Assembly (NCBI GenBank): GCA_017631155.1
Contig: JAGBTV010000008.1
Location: forward strand, 1-42,003
Source: Oscillospiraceae bacterium
Lineage (GTDB): Bacteria; Bacillota; Clostridia; Oscillospirales; Oscillospiraceae
Direction of reading: 5' to 3'
DNA: 42,003 bases
Shown: piece by piece, positions 7,359 to 15,149 of the stretch
Layout: the number at the start of each line of letters is the position of its first letter
Position numbering within the stretch: position 1 is the stretch's first letter
Notes under the pieces: model-generated
Databases searched by the model: none
What the model saw: only the letters and a program-made list of their open reading frames with translations
What the model was told of the DNA's origin: nothing
Made by a program: the position numbers and the translations under genes

Positions 7359-8405
7359 ATGGCACAAACCGCACCGGCAAAGAAAATGCTCATTATGAAC
7401 ATCCTGGATATCCTGAAGCGATACACAGACGAGGAGCACAAACTGAGCCAAAAGCAGATCATGGATATTCTTTGGTCTGACTATGATATGGCTGCTGACC
7501 GTAAAACCGTTGCCCGGAATCTGTCCAACCTGATGGCTGCCGGTTATCCCATTGAATGCAGGGATGATGTGGCACGCACCTATATCAACAAGCAGGGTAA
7601 AAAAGAAACCAGCTATATTCTCTCTGACTTCTATCTGGAGCGGGACTTTACAGATGCCGAGCTGCGGCTGCTGATCGACAGCTTGCTGTTTTCCAAGCAT
7701 ATCCCTTACAGCCAGTGCAAAGAGCTTGTAGAAAAGCTGGAGGGACTGAGTAATCGGTACTTCAAGTCCAGAGTGCGGTTTATCTCCACCATGGAGGAAA
7801 CAAAGCCCAAGAATCCGCAGCTATTTTATACCATTGAGATTATCGATGAAGCCATCGCCACCGGTAAGCAGGTTGCCTTTACCTACAACGAATACGGCAC
7901 CGATAAAAAACTCCACCCTAAGCGAGATCGCGAATACATCGTCAATCCCTATCAGATGGCAGCAACTAACGGTCGGTATTACCTGATCGGCAACTACGAT
8001 AAATATGATAACCTTGCCAACTACCGCATGGACCGGATCACCAATATCCGTCTGCTGGATACACCGGTAAAGCCGGTTCGTGAGGTGGAAGGAATGAAGA
8101 ATGGACTGTACCTTCCCAAGCATATGGCGGAGCATCTCTATATGTTCAGCGGTGAAAGCATTCCTGTAACCTTCCGAATGAAGAAAATTATTTTAAACGA
8201 TGTGATCGACTGGTTTGGTACAGACATCACTTTCTCCGATGAAACCGAGGAAGAGGTCACCGCCCGTGTCACCGTCAACTGGAGCGCCATGCGTTACTGG
8301 GCGCAGCAATACTGCCGTCACGTTCGCGTTCTGTCGCCTAATGATTTGGTACAGACTGTGAAAGAAGATTTACAAGAAGCATTTCATAATTATGAAACGG
8401 AATAA
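7359..8405 (+). CDS. WYL-domain transcriptional regulator, 348 aa
   Basis: An N-terminal winged helix-turn-helix (about 10-85) has the DRKTVARNLSNLMAAGYPIEC segment typical of this family. A WYL domain (about 165-245) follows, with GKQVAFTYNEYG, IVNPYQMAATNGRYYLIGNYDKYDNLANYRMDRI and its usual aromatic and Arg ligand residues. A WCX-like C-terminal part comes next (PVTFRMKK...HVRVLSPNDLVQTV). WYL regulators often control phage-defence and DNA-damage loci and bind inverted repeats, sensing nucleic-acid or nucleotide ligands. GAGGTG lies 6 bases before ATG 7359; the GTG at 7350 overlaps this site and is less likely. It is the first gene of a three-gene unit with the DnaG-like and UDG-like genes, 15 bases from the next. 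It is the best candidate to bind the palindrome family. Confidence 0.9.
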   Translation: MAQTAPAKKMLIMNILDILKRYTDEEHKLSQKQIMDILWSDYDMAADRKTVARNLSNLMAAGYPIECRDDVARTYINKQGKKETSYILSDFYLERDFTDAELRLLIDSLLFSKHIPYSQCKELVEKLEGLSNRYFKSRVRFISTMEETKPKNPQLFYTIEIIDEAIATGKQVAFTYNEYGTDKKLHPKRDREYIVNPYQMAATNGRYYLIGNYDKYDNLANYRMDRITNIRLLDTPVKPVREVEGMKNGLYLPKHMAEHLYMFSGESIPVTFRMKKIILNDVIDWFGTDITFSDETEEEVTARVTVNWSAMRYWAQQYCRHVRVLSPNDLVQTVKEDLQEAFHNYETE

Positions 8406-8420
8406 AGAGAGGTTAGGAAT

Positions 8421-9431
8421 ATGACAAGAATCTATGAAGATGCGCTCAAGGCTTACGAACACAATTATGCTGCCCATGAGGCACGATGGGATTTGTGTAA
8501 ACAAATCGGAATGTCTTATCGAAACGCAACTGCTTTGCGTTTTGGATTCGCTGGGAACAGTGAGACAGCACTATACGATCTTTTACAGACGCTACATTAT
8601 GATAAACAAGCGATTATCGATAGCGGTCTATGCTGTTTGCAGGAGGATGGAACTGTAAAAGATGCCATTCAAAACAGTTTGGTCTTTCCACGCTATAATT
8701 TACAGACAGAATTATCCGGTTTTCTTATTTATGATTTGTCAAAATCTATATGGACGCAGATTTCCATACCTGGAAGTGATGCCTTCTTAGGAGACCATAT
8801 AGACAAACGCGCAGAATTTTTGATCTTGTGCGAAACACCGGACCAGACCTTGAAACTTATGGCATGTGGCCTTTCTAATGTTATCTACGGCAGCATTGCA
8901 GAAAATATGGATTCACTAAAATCGGTAAGAGGTCCAATCATCCTGTTCCCCATGGTCCGAGAGAATAGTGCGTGGGTTCAACAAGCATTAACTGTTTTGC
9001 AAGAATCCGGTATTGCTGTGTTCTGTGCCAATGATTATCTAACCGATCAGCAGTTTGAGGCAATTGAAAATGTTGATAGCGATGAGTTGGGTGATTATCT
9101 TGCGATTGGAAATGTATTCCTTTGGTGTAATTCGGAAACAACACAGATCGAGATCCCTCAAGGAATCAAGTTTATCTCAAACAATGCGTTTACAGAGTGT
9201 TATGACATAGAAAAAATCGTTATCCCTGACGGTGTAGAGAAACTGAACACCAAGTTATTTAGTGCAGATATGCTGAAAGAATTACATATTCCTGCAAGTG
9301 TAAAAGAAATCAACCCCTTTATACTCAGCCGAGATGCCAACTGTACTGTTTATACTACGAAAGGTACCGCGGCGGAAGCGTTTGCAAAAACTACGCATCA
9401 AAAACTTGTTATCAAGGTATGGGCAAAATAG
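8421..9431 (+). CDS. Degenerate DnaG primase-like protein fused to BspA-type leucine-rich repeats, 336 aa
   Basis: Residues about 30-110 resemble the N-terminal part of the DnaG core. ETALYDLLQTLHYDKQAIIDSGLCCLQEDG...NSLVFPRYNLQTELSGFLIYDL lines up with the LLKHLGKKGFSDEELLEAGL...NRVMFPIRDARGRVIGF pattern. Residues 130-205 then resemble a TOPRIM fold: LILCETPDQTLKLMACGL keeps one Glu (E138), but the DxD stretch reads LFPMVREN, so catalysis is unlikely. Residues 232-330 are LRR_5 repeats (IEIPQGIKFISNNAF, IVIPDGVEKLN, LHIPASVKEINPF). There is no signal peptide, which is unusual for BspA-type repeats, and the Zn-finger and helicase-binding domains of DnaG are absent. DnaG relatedness rests on a by-eye match; the LRR call is firmer. 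Confidence 0.6.
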   Translation: MTRIYEDALKAYEHNYAAHEARWDLCKQIGMSYRNATALRFGFAGNSETALYDLLQTLHYDKQAIIDSGLCCLQEDGTVKDAIQNSLVFPRYNLQTELSGFLIYDLSKSIWTQISIPGSDAFLGDHIDKRAEFLILCETPDQTLKLMACGLSNVIYGSIAENMDSLKSVRGPIILFPMVRENSAWVQQALTVLQESGIAVFCANDYLTDQQFEAIENVDSDELGDYLAIGNVFLWCNSETTQIEIPQGIKFISNNAFTECYDIEKIVIPDGVEKLNTKLFSADMLKELHIPASVKEINPFILSRDANCTVYTTKGTAAEAFAKTTHQKLVIKVWAK

Positions 9432-9443
9432 CGGAGGTTTATT

Positions 9444-10160
9444 ATGCTGGAAGAAAGACGAAAGCAGTTATATAAGATATACAAGGTTTGGGAAACTGAG
9501 TTGAAGTCCGTTTGCCCGCAAATCATTGCAGAGGGATACTCTTATCCCTACTATCTTCATATTCCGGACGATTGGTTTGAGCGCAATGTACGTATAATGA
9601 TCGTTGGAGAAGAGGGCGCTGGAACAAAGCATTACGACGAAACAATTGAGAATGCACAAAAATTTAATAAGGAGTATTTGCAAAGCCAATTGAATCATGG
9701 TGATGCCAATTATGGAAAGAACTGCAGCCAGTTCTGGCATAGGTTTAGAAAAATCGCAGCAATACCCGGTGCTTCTATCGTGTGGAACAATTTAGATAAG
9801 ATACATATTTCGCGCAAAGGAAACGGAAAGCTGAAAGTTAAAGATCGAAAGGCACTGCACCAAACACCGACAAAAATCTTACAGGAAGAGATACGTCTTT
9901 TAGAACCTACACATGTTGTTTTCTTCGGTTGGTATGGTTTTTCCTTGCAGAACGAATGTCCGAATGTTTTTGATAAACTATATCCTGGCGGACCGAAGGA
10001 TTATTCAGTGTGGGAATCTGAAAAAATGGCATCACTATCTATTGATGGCATTCATTACATTTTTACCTATCACCCCGGCTGGAGGCAAAAAGGTAAGGAT
10101 TATGAGGACAAGGTGTTAAAGATTGTCGAAAAAGCCTTGGAGAAGAACACCGCAGAATAA
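9444..10160 (+). CDS. Uracil-DNA-glycosylase-superfamily-like protein, 238 aa
   Basis: The order of elements fits the UDG fold. VRIMIVGEEGAG (49-60) sits where family members have GxDPG/GEAPG, VWNNLDKI (113-120) is an internal Asn segment, EEIRLLEPTHVVFFGWYG (148-165) resembles the LxPKVVVxxG strand, and YIFTYHPGWR (205-214) is at the HPS motif. The first motif lacks the usual Pro/Asp and HPS is HPG, so glycosylase activity is doubtful. No iron-sulfur cysteines are seen. It is 12 bases downstream of the DnaG-like gene and followed by a terminator, so it ends the WYL-DnaG-UDG unit. A nucleic-acid-binding or modified-base role is inferred. GGAGG precedes the ATG. Confidence 0.6.
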   Translation: MLEERRKQLYKIYKVWETELKSVCPQIIAEGYSYPYYLHIPDDWFERNVRIMIVGEEGAGTKHYDETIENAQKFNKEYLQSQLNHGDANYGKNCSQFWHRFRKIAAIPGASIVWNNLDKIHISRKGNGKLKVKDRKALHQTPTKILQEEIRLLEPTHVVFFGWYGFSLQNECPNVFDKLYPGGPKDYSVWESEKMASLSIDGIHYIFTYHPGWRQKGKDYEDKVLKIVEKALEKNTAE

Positions 10161-10177
10161 TTGATGACCCATTTTCA

Positions 10178-10221
10178 CCCCATCGGGGATGGTAGAATGA
10201 AACCATCCCCGGTGGGTTTTT
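10178..10221 (+). terminator. Terminator made from copy F of the palindrome family
   Basis: GGGGATGGT (10185-10193) pairs with ACCATCCCC (10202-10210), extended by CCC(C)A-TC with GGTGGG, and is followed by five T. The CCCATCGGGGATGG and CCCCGGTGGG elements echo the other copies. Here the element has become, or arose from, a rho-independent terminator, 17 bases after the UDG-like stop. Confidence 0.75.
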
Positions 10222-10243
10222 GCTGCAAAAGGAGGATATCACA

Positions 10244-11005
10244 ATGACCGATAAAGTATATGGAGAAGCCTATCAGATGTTTTGTCAGCATTTGCAAGAA
10301 ACTGTGACAGAAGAAATGTTTGAAGCGCTGGTGCTGTGCGCAATATCCGGACGGTGGCTGGTAATTGGAACAGAGAAAGTTGTATTACCGATACATATTT
10401 ACCGTTTGACAAATCCCACAATAGGGAAACATCAAAAAATGATTATTAACTACAACAATATACGTTTGCTCGAAGATGCCTATTCAGAAAAGGATTATAT
10501 AATCGCCAGTAAAACAGATGAAAATCTGTTTTACCTTGCAAATAGATTGTCTGCGATCAAGCGATGGCGTGTACCAACCTGCCTTCTGCCGTTATATGAT
10601 GAAATACAGCAATCGTATCCGCATCCGGCGGTATATTTTGATCATCCCTGCGAAAACCATTTTTTAGATACCGCAATTCAGCAACTGAAAGTAGATATTG
10701 AGAAATGGACTCAGCAGAGACGGATATGGTATCAGCAGATTGTTGATGATCTACAGCTGAAGCTAAAGGAAAGATACCATTATGTTAGGGTAGAAAAGAA
10801 TCATTTTGATAAGAATGAGTATGAGACACGGTTTTGTTTAGATTCCCGAAAAATAAAAACCTTAGATGTGGAGCTTTGGGAGAAGGATTCATGCATAGTG
10901 GCAATGAGTAACGATGCCAGTTGTGACATAACATTAAACAATGCTATCGATGCATTAAATGCAGCCAAGAAAATCGTTGCCTTTTGTAACTGCCGTTATC
11001 AATGA
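10244..11005 (+). CDS. Hypothetical protein, 253 aa
   Basis: The family is not recognised. An N-terminal helical part (TEEMFEALVLCAISGRWLVIG) is followed by a charged, aromatic central region with a predicted coiled helix (about 140-185, VDIEKWTQQRRIWYQQIVDDLQLKLKERYHYVRVEK) and a C-terminal alpha/beta part (FCLDSRKIKTLDVELWEKDSCIVAMS...). It is soluble, with no signal. AAAGGAGG at 10228-10235 fixes the ATG at 10244. It lies between palindromes F and G, downstream of a terminator, so it should have its own promoter, which I could not identify. Confidence 0.7.
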   Translation: MTDKVYGEAYQMFCQHLQETVTEEMFEALVLCAISGRWLVIGTEKVVLPIHIYRLTNPTIGKHQKMIINYNNIRLLEDAYSEKDYIIASKTDENLFYLANRLSAIKRWRVPTCLLPLYDEIQQSYPHPAVYFDHPCENHFLDTAIQQLKVDIEKWTQQRRIWYQQIVDDLQLKLKERYHYVRVEKNHFDKNEYETRFCLDSRKIKTLDVELWEKDSCIVAMSNDASCDITLNNAIDALNAAKKIVAFCNCRYQ

Positions 11006-11023
11006 TACGTTGTCAGGCACCTT

Positions 11024-11054
11024 GCACGGATGGGGCGCTTTTTCCACATCGTGT
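11024..11054 (+). repeat. Copy G of the GATGGGGC palindrome family, degenerate
   Basis: GCACGgATGGGG (11024-11035, lower-case base bulged) pairs with CCACATCGTGT (11044-11054). The GGATGGGGCGC core and the following GTATGATA keep family features. It lies between the 253-aa hypothetical gene and the lipoprotein gene. Confidence 0.6.
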
Positions 11055-11095
11055 ATGATACTGTTGAATTACCATAAATTTAAGGAGGTAATTTA

Positions 11096-11554
11096 ATGAA
11101 AAAACTACTCGCAATTATCCTGGCACTGATGTGCTGCCTGTCTTTGATGGCTTGCTCTACCAGTGGGCCAATCCCAGAAACAACCGGAAGCTCACAGACA
11201 CAGCTCCCTACAAAACCATCCGCTGACAGTGCAACGCAAGCAACCAACACCCCCACCCAATCGACACAGCCTGTGGTGACACAGCCACAGCCGGACATGT
11301 GTTATTGGTGCGACGAGATGCCGGTGGGTGAGTTTGAAACCTACTGTATCAATTGCCGTTGTCTCAAATGCGGAAATCTGCGAAAAGACGGCGGTGGAAA
11401 ATACGTATATTGTCGGGATCACAATTGCAACGAGAGCCTGTGTGAATATCCAGCATTTGAGGACAGTCAATACTGTTCTGAACACAAGTGCAGTAAACCT
11501 AACTGCGACAATCGCAGATGGTCCGGTTCTGAATACTGCGCACACCACAAATGA
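11096..11554 (+). CDS. Small Cys-rich lipoprotein, 152 aa
   Basis: A signal peptide ends in the lipobox LMAC with the lipidated Cys at 20. A Ser/Thr/Pro/Gln-rich spacer (21-65) of cell-wall-crossing type follows. The rest (67-152) carries repeated Cys/His knuckles: CYWCDE, CINCRCLKCGN, YCRDHNCNESLCEYPAF, YCSEHKCSKPNCDNRRW, YCAHHK. The last three modules follow a YC-x2-H-x-C/H pattern and probably bind zinc outside the membrane. GGAGG precedes the ATG. It sits between palindrome copy G and a strong terminator, so it is probably transcribed alone. Function is unknown; exposure on the cell surface is the only firm inference. Confidence 0.8.
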   Translation: MKKLLAIILALMCCLSLMACSTSGPIPETTGSSQTQLPTKPSADSATQATNTPTQSTQPVVTQPQPDMCYWCDEMPVGEFETYCINCRCLKCGNLRKDGGGKYVYCRDHNCNESLCEYPAFEDSQYCSEHKCSKPNCDNRRWSGSEYCAHHK

Positions 11555-11594
11555 GACAAGACCTCCGGTCAGGCACCGGAGGTCTTGTCTTTGT
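11554..11594 (+). terminator. Strong terminator after the lipoprotein gene
   Basis: A perfect 16-bp stem (11554-11569 with 11575-11590) around CAGGC is followed by TTTGT. It overlaps the last base of the stop codon and separates the cargo from the recombinase genes. Confidence 0.85.
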
Positions 11595-11626
11595 ATGCAA
11601 TCATTCTTACAGATAGGAGAATCGCT

Positions 11627-12796
11627 ATGTTTCGCAATTACAAAAACTACAAAATTCATCTCAGAAAGGACGGGCGATATGCCGCACGGGTTATGGATCA
11701 AGGGCATAGCACCGTCTTTTATGGCAGAACCAAGAAGGAAGTTCAGCAAAAGCTGGAGGTGTTTATTGCTGAACTGAATGCCACGGCACAAATAAAATAC
11801 GAAATGGCCCACCCCACAAAATATATGACCTTAAGAAACTGGGCATATCTCTGCCTGAATACCTACTGTGTTGCAAACATTCAGGGAAACACCTATGCGG
11901 CATACGAACGACTGATCCGCTTGCACTTCGGTGAGTTGGGAGATATGCCCATTGGGCGCGTCTCGAGTCTTATGGTTCAAAAACACATCACAGACTGTTC
12001 CCTGCTTGTGGATGAAAACGGAATTAGTGAGAGCCACCTATGCCGCCTGCGGAATTTCATGCATATGATCTTTGAATACGCCATTCAAAACAATATGATT
12101 CTGCACAACCCCACAAAAGGCGTCCGCATTCCCAAAACCGGTATCAACGAGAACCGCGCCTTGACACCGGAAGAGATTGTACGGCTCATTAACGCTGTGC
12201 ATAACTCTGACCATTTGGTTGCGTTTTGCATCATCCTATGCCTATTCACGGGACTCAGAAAGGGTGAGCTACTGGGTCTAAAATGGAACAATGTTGACTT
12301 TAAAAACCGCACCATCACAATCGAACACCAGCTAGTGCGAGAATACAAGATTAACTCTACTGATGAGGCTAAAACGCGTTATGTTCCCAAAACAACAAAA
12401 ACCAAAAGTTCCAAACGGACAATTCATATGATAGAACCGTTGGCAAAGGAATTTGAAGAATACAAGCGCAAGCTGTTGGAGCAGCAAGCAGGACGTGGTA
12501 TCCCGTATTCAGAGGACAATTATGTATTCCCTACCCGGAACAATACAGGCTTTGCAAGCAAAACCTTCTACAGATACTACCACGAAATTCTAGAAGCAGC
12601 TGAGATCACCGGCGTTAATTTTCATACACTCCGTCACACCTTCGCGACTATGTGCCTGGAATCCGGCATGGACCTTCTTACCATCTCTAGAACACTTGGT
12701 CATGCCAGTGTAAAAATAACCGGCGACGTATATTTACATATGTCCCAATTACATCAAAAAACATGCCTGGACAAGCTGAATTCTTGCTATATTTAG
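11627..12796 (+). CDS. Tyrosine recombinase/integrase, 389 aa
   Basis: An N-terminal AP2-like arm-binding segment (YKIHLRKDGRYAARVMD) is followed by a SAM-like core-binding domain (about 65-165) and the catalytic domain. Catalytic residues are visible: Arg in FTGLRKGELLGL, HTLRHT, the GHAS His and the nucleophile Tyr in GDVYLHMSQ, so it looks active. It is of the Tn916/phage integrase type. GGAG before ATG 11627 fixes the start; the longer frame from 11585 begins inside the terminator. No excisionase is adjacent upstream. It may be an older integrase of the same island or belong to a nested element. Confidence 0.9.
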   Translation: MFRNYKNYKIHLRKDGRYAARVMDQGHSTVFYGRTKKEVQQKLEVFIAELNATAQIKYEMAHPTKYMTLRNWAYLCLNTYCVANIQGNTYAAYERLIRLHFGELGDMPIGRVSSLMVQKHITDCSLLVDENGISESHLCRLRNFMHMIFEYAIQNNMILHNPTKGVRIPKTGINENRALTPEEIVRLINAVHNSDHLVAFCIILCLFTGLRKGELLGLKWNNVDFKNRTITIEHQLVREYKINSTDEAKTRYVPKTTKTKSSKRTIHMIEPLAKEFEEYKRKLLEQQAGRGIPYSEDNYVFPTRNNTGFASKTFYRYYHEILEAAEITGVNFHTLRHTFATMCLESGMDLLTISRTLGHASVKITGDVYLHMSQLHQKTCLDKLNSCYI

Positions 12797-13437
12797 AGCC
12801 ACCGGGTTTTAGTTATGTGGTCGTTGGTTCGCCTTTTCATAAGAGTACGGTTGAAAGACCTCAAAACAGCCTCAGGAACGGTAAAATTGCTTCAAAACGG
12901 CTGTTTTTCAGTAAAAATCGGATCCAAAACATCGATTTTAGGCTTTTGACTGCCCTCGTGAGCTTCCAAAAACGCCATCGTCTCGGACCGCCATTTTTTG
13001 AGCTCTTTAAAAATTTTACGTCAGAATCTGCTTCAGGTGTTTTTCCAAAAATAGCAAAAAGCCTTGAAAACCCAGTGTTTTCAAGGCTTTTTCGGCACGC
13101 CAATTTTGGGCAAAACCAATGACCTCATGATTAACAGTCATGCGCTCCTTTTTTTATGCCATTTACGTGGATTTATATGGACTTATGGGGCGATTTTTGC
13201 CCTAAAAACTGCATTCGTCCATTATCTCAACCTGCAAAAATGACGGTGAATTTTCGCTGTATTCCCAACGGTTTCGACCTCAAAAAAGTGGAGCCACTAA
13301 GAAATCAACATGTGCTCTACCCTCTTTTTTGATACAAAAACCGACGCAAAAATATTTTTTCTGATTTTGGTGATTTTTTCTTGAAACTCAACCATTATCT
13401 CTCATAAATTATTACCATAGAAGTTCTTCACAAAAGA
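12797..13437 (+). other. 640-base AT-rich intergenic stretch between the two recombinase modules
   Basis: No convincing gene is present; two overlapping frames at 12763-13122 lack starts and family character. It holds the terminator at 13056-13092 and a short palindrome GGGGC-GATTTTT-GCCCT near 13187-13204 that weakly recalls the cargo palindromes. T-rich tracts (13325-13380) may be upstream control DNA of the xis gene. It may also hold an attachment site of the first recombinase, which I could not identify. Confidence 0.5.
13056..13092. terminator. Bidirectional terminator
   Basis: A perfect 16-bp stem AAAAAGCCTTGAAAAC (13056-13071) faces 13077-13092 around CCAGT. A-runs and T-runs on the two sides make it functional on both strands. 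Confidence 0.8.
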
Positions 13438-13456
13438 ATGAATGAACGGAACGACA

Positions 13457-13479
13457 CTGCAATGAGCCGGACATTGCAG
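13457..13479. promoter_or_regulatory. Palindrome CTGCAATG-N7-CATTGCAG upstream of xis
   Basis: A perfect 8-bp inverted repeat around AGCCGGA lies 49 bases before the excisionase start. A regulator or Xis binding site is likely, but the protein is unknown. Confidence 0.45.
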
Positions 13480-13527
13480 ACGGATGAATGTGTCAAACTT
13501 CTAAATATTTTTGAAGGAGGCATTCAT

Positions 13528-13734
13528 ATGTCCAAAGCTATGAATCCCGTGCCAATTTACCACAAGATCACACTAACGATTGAGGAGGCAGCCGATCTCA
13601 CCAACATCGGCATCAACAGAATTGATGCCATGCTGCGTAAACCGAACTGCCCGTTTGTGTTGTTCGTGGGGAAAAAGAAATTGGTAAAGCGCAAGGAGTT
13701 TGAAGAGTATATCAGTAAAAGCCTTTATATCTGA
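13528..13734 (+). CDS. Excisionase (Tn916 Xis-like), 68 aa
   Basis: A small DNA-binding protein that would bend att DNA and direct the integrase towards excision. ITLTIEEAADLTNIGINRIDAML closely follows Tn916 Xis ([20 protein letters not shown]), and KKKLVKRKEFEEYI matches its wing and C-terminal helix. Length agrees (67 in Tn916). AAGGAGG precedes ATG 13528. It sits upstream of the second integrase in the usual xis-int order. Confidence 0.85.
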   Translation: MSKAMNPVPIYHKITLTIEEAADLTNIGINRIDAMLRKPNCPFVLFVGKKKLVKRKEFEEYISKSLYI

Positions 13735-13776
13735 TAGCATCTCATAAATTCTTGCGGAAAAGTTTTCATTATTGTC

Positions 13777-13831
13777 TTGAGAAAAAGGGCGCACTGTGTT
13801 ATTATTATAGTGTAGCAGTGTGCTCTTTTTC
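13777..13831 (+). promoter_or_regulatory. Integrase promoter embedded in a long dyad
   Basis: TTGAGA (13777-13782), 17 bases, then TATTAT (13800-13805). The left arm GAAAAAGGGCGCACTG (13781-13796) pairs with 13816-13831 (two G-T pairs), so the spacer and -10 lie in the stem and loop. For transcripts coming from xis the same dyad ends in CTCTTTTTC and may terminate. Confidence 0.6.
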
Positions 13832-13855
13832 GCCAAGGCGGAAAGGAGTTCATCT

Positions 13856-15121
13856 ATGGGAAAGAATCTCAAAGGCAAAGAATGTGGTAAGGGTATCTAC
13901 CAAAGAAAGGATGGTCGATACAGCGCAAGGTATATTGATAAAGCAGGAAAGCGGCACGAAAAATATTTCCAAACACTTCCGGAAGCACGCAACTGGATGG
14001 AGGACGCAAAATACGCAGACAAGCACGAAGAAGTCTTTATAGCGACTGAAACCACCGTTGACGAATGGTTTGAATTTTGGATTGAGAATATCGTTGGTGA
14101 CTTAGCGCCCAACACGATTCGCAATTACCGAGAACGATACATTCGAAATATCCAGCCTGTTATAGGCAAGATGTATCTGTCCAACGTCAAGCCGATGCAC
14201 TGCAAAAAGGTGTTCATTCTGATGGATGCCGATTATGCAGGCTCTACCATCCGTCAAACTTACATCACCATGGGTACGATGTTCAAGGCAGCAAAAATGA
14301 ATGACTTGATCAGAAAGCACCCTATGGATGGGGTTCGCTATACAAAGCCCGTCCGTGCAAAGGATGATATTAAATTCCTGACACGGGACGAGCAACGGAT
14401 CTTCCTTGAGCAAGCGAAACGTTCGCATAACTATAACCAGTATGCTCTGATTCTTGAAACGGGTTTGCGAACAGGCGAACTGATCGGCCTGACTTGGGAT
14501 GCTATTGATTTTGAGAAACGCACCCTGACCGTAAACAAGACATTGGAGTTTCGGTATAAAAGCCAGACCTGGCGTGCAGGACCGCCTAAGACGCCTCAAA
14601 GCTATCGAACCATTCCGTTAACGGACAGGGCTTACGAAATCCTCAAAAGTGTCTGGGAGAGCCGTGTGGGGCGCAAGGAGTCCCCTATTCTATCGGAAGT
14701 CTTGGAATATATGGATCGTCGTACGGGACATACATCCAAACTTGTTATGCGTGATCTTGTTTTTATCAACTGGCGCACCGGAGCACCGGCGAAAAACAGC
14801 TCTTATGATGCCCATCTGTACAAGCTCTGCGACGAAGCAGGGATCGAACGCTTTTGTATGCACGCACTCCGTCACACCTATGCGACCCGTGCCATTGAAA
14901 GCGGAATGCAGCCCAAAGTGCTGCAGAAATTGCTGGGTCACGCCAGCATCCAAACTACCATGGATCGTTATGTTCATGTAACAGACGAAGCTATGGATCA
15001 AGCTGTGAAGCAATTTGAGAAAATGGGGTATCGGCATAAAAATCTATGCTATTCCATAGCAAAATGGCGTAAAAATGGCGTAAACCCAAAAGTGCCGAAA
15101 GCCGAAAACCCTTGCAAATAA
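13856..15121 (+). CDS. Tyrosine recombinase/integrase at the island edge, 421 aa
   Basis: An AP2-type N-terminus ([26 protein letters not shown]), a core-binding domain (about 65-165) and a catalytic domain with [30 protein letters not shown] and nucleophile Tyr in TTMDRYVHV. All catalytic residues are present. It follows xis and ends 28 bases before ychF, so it is the likely enzyme that placed the element here. AAAGGAG before ATG 13856 sets the start. The last 25 codons contain two tandem AAAATGGCGTA units, possible arm or core sites. Confidence 0.92.
   Translation: MGKNLKGKECGKGIYQRKDGRYSARYIDKAGKRHEKYFQTLPEARNWMEDAKYADKHEEVFIATETTVDEWFEFWIENIVGDLAPNTIRNYRERYIRNIQPVIGKMYLSNVKPMHCKKVFILMDADYAGSTIRQTYITMGTMFKAAKMNDLIRKHPMDGVRYTKPVRAKDDIKFLTRDEQRIFLEQAKRSHNYNQYALILETGLRTGELIGLTWDAIDFEKRTLTVNKTLEFRYKSQTWRAGPPKTPQSYRTIPLTDRAYEILKSVWESRVGRKESPILSEVLEYMDRRTGHTSKLVMRDLVFINWRTGAPAKNSSYDAHLYKLCDEAGIERFCMHALRHTYATRAIESGMQPKVLQKLLGHASIQTTMDRYVHVTDEAMDQAVKQFEKMGYRHKNLCYSIAKWRKNGVNPKVPKAENPCK
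15061..15082 (+). repeat. Tandem 11-bp direct repeat (AAAATGGCGTA x2) near the right island edge
   Basis: Units are 15061-15071 and 15072-15082, exact. They lie within the integrase 3' end, 39 bases from its stop. The position suggests integrase arm sites or part of an att region; a chance in-frame duplication is possible. Confidence 0.5.
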
Positions 15122-15149
15122 AGGATTTTTTGAAGGAGAAGAAACAAAA

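Noticed and set aside
198..11054. CRISPR array
   Set aside because: The repeats are kilobases apart with genes between them, and are long palindromes without regular spacers.
5881..11054. Integron attC sites separating gene cassettes
   Set aside because: The gene-plus-hairpin layout is similar, but the RYYYAAC/GTTRRRY boxes are not present, several genes lack a hairpin, and the recombinases are Tn916/phage type rather than IntI.
12763..13122. A 119-codon frame after the first integrase
   Set aside because: It starts within the integrase, has no ribosome binding site, low-complexity composition, and contains the terminator hairpin.
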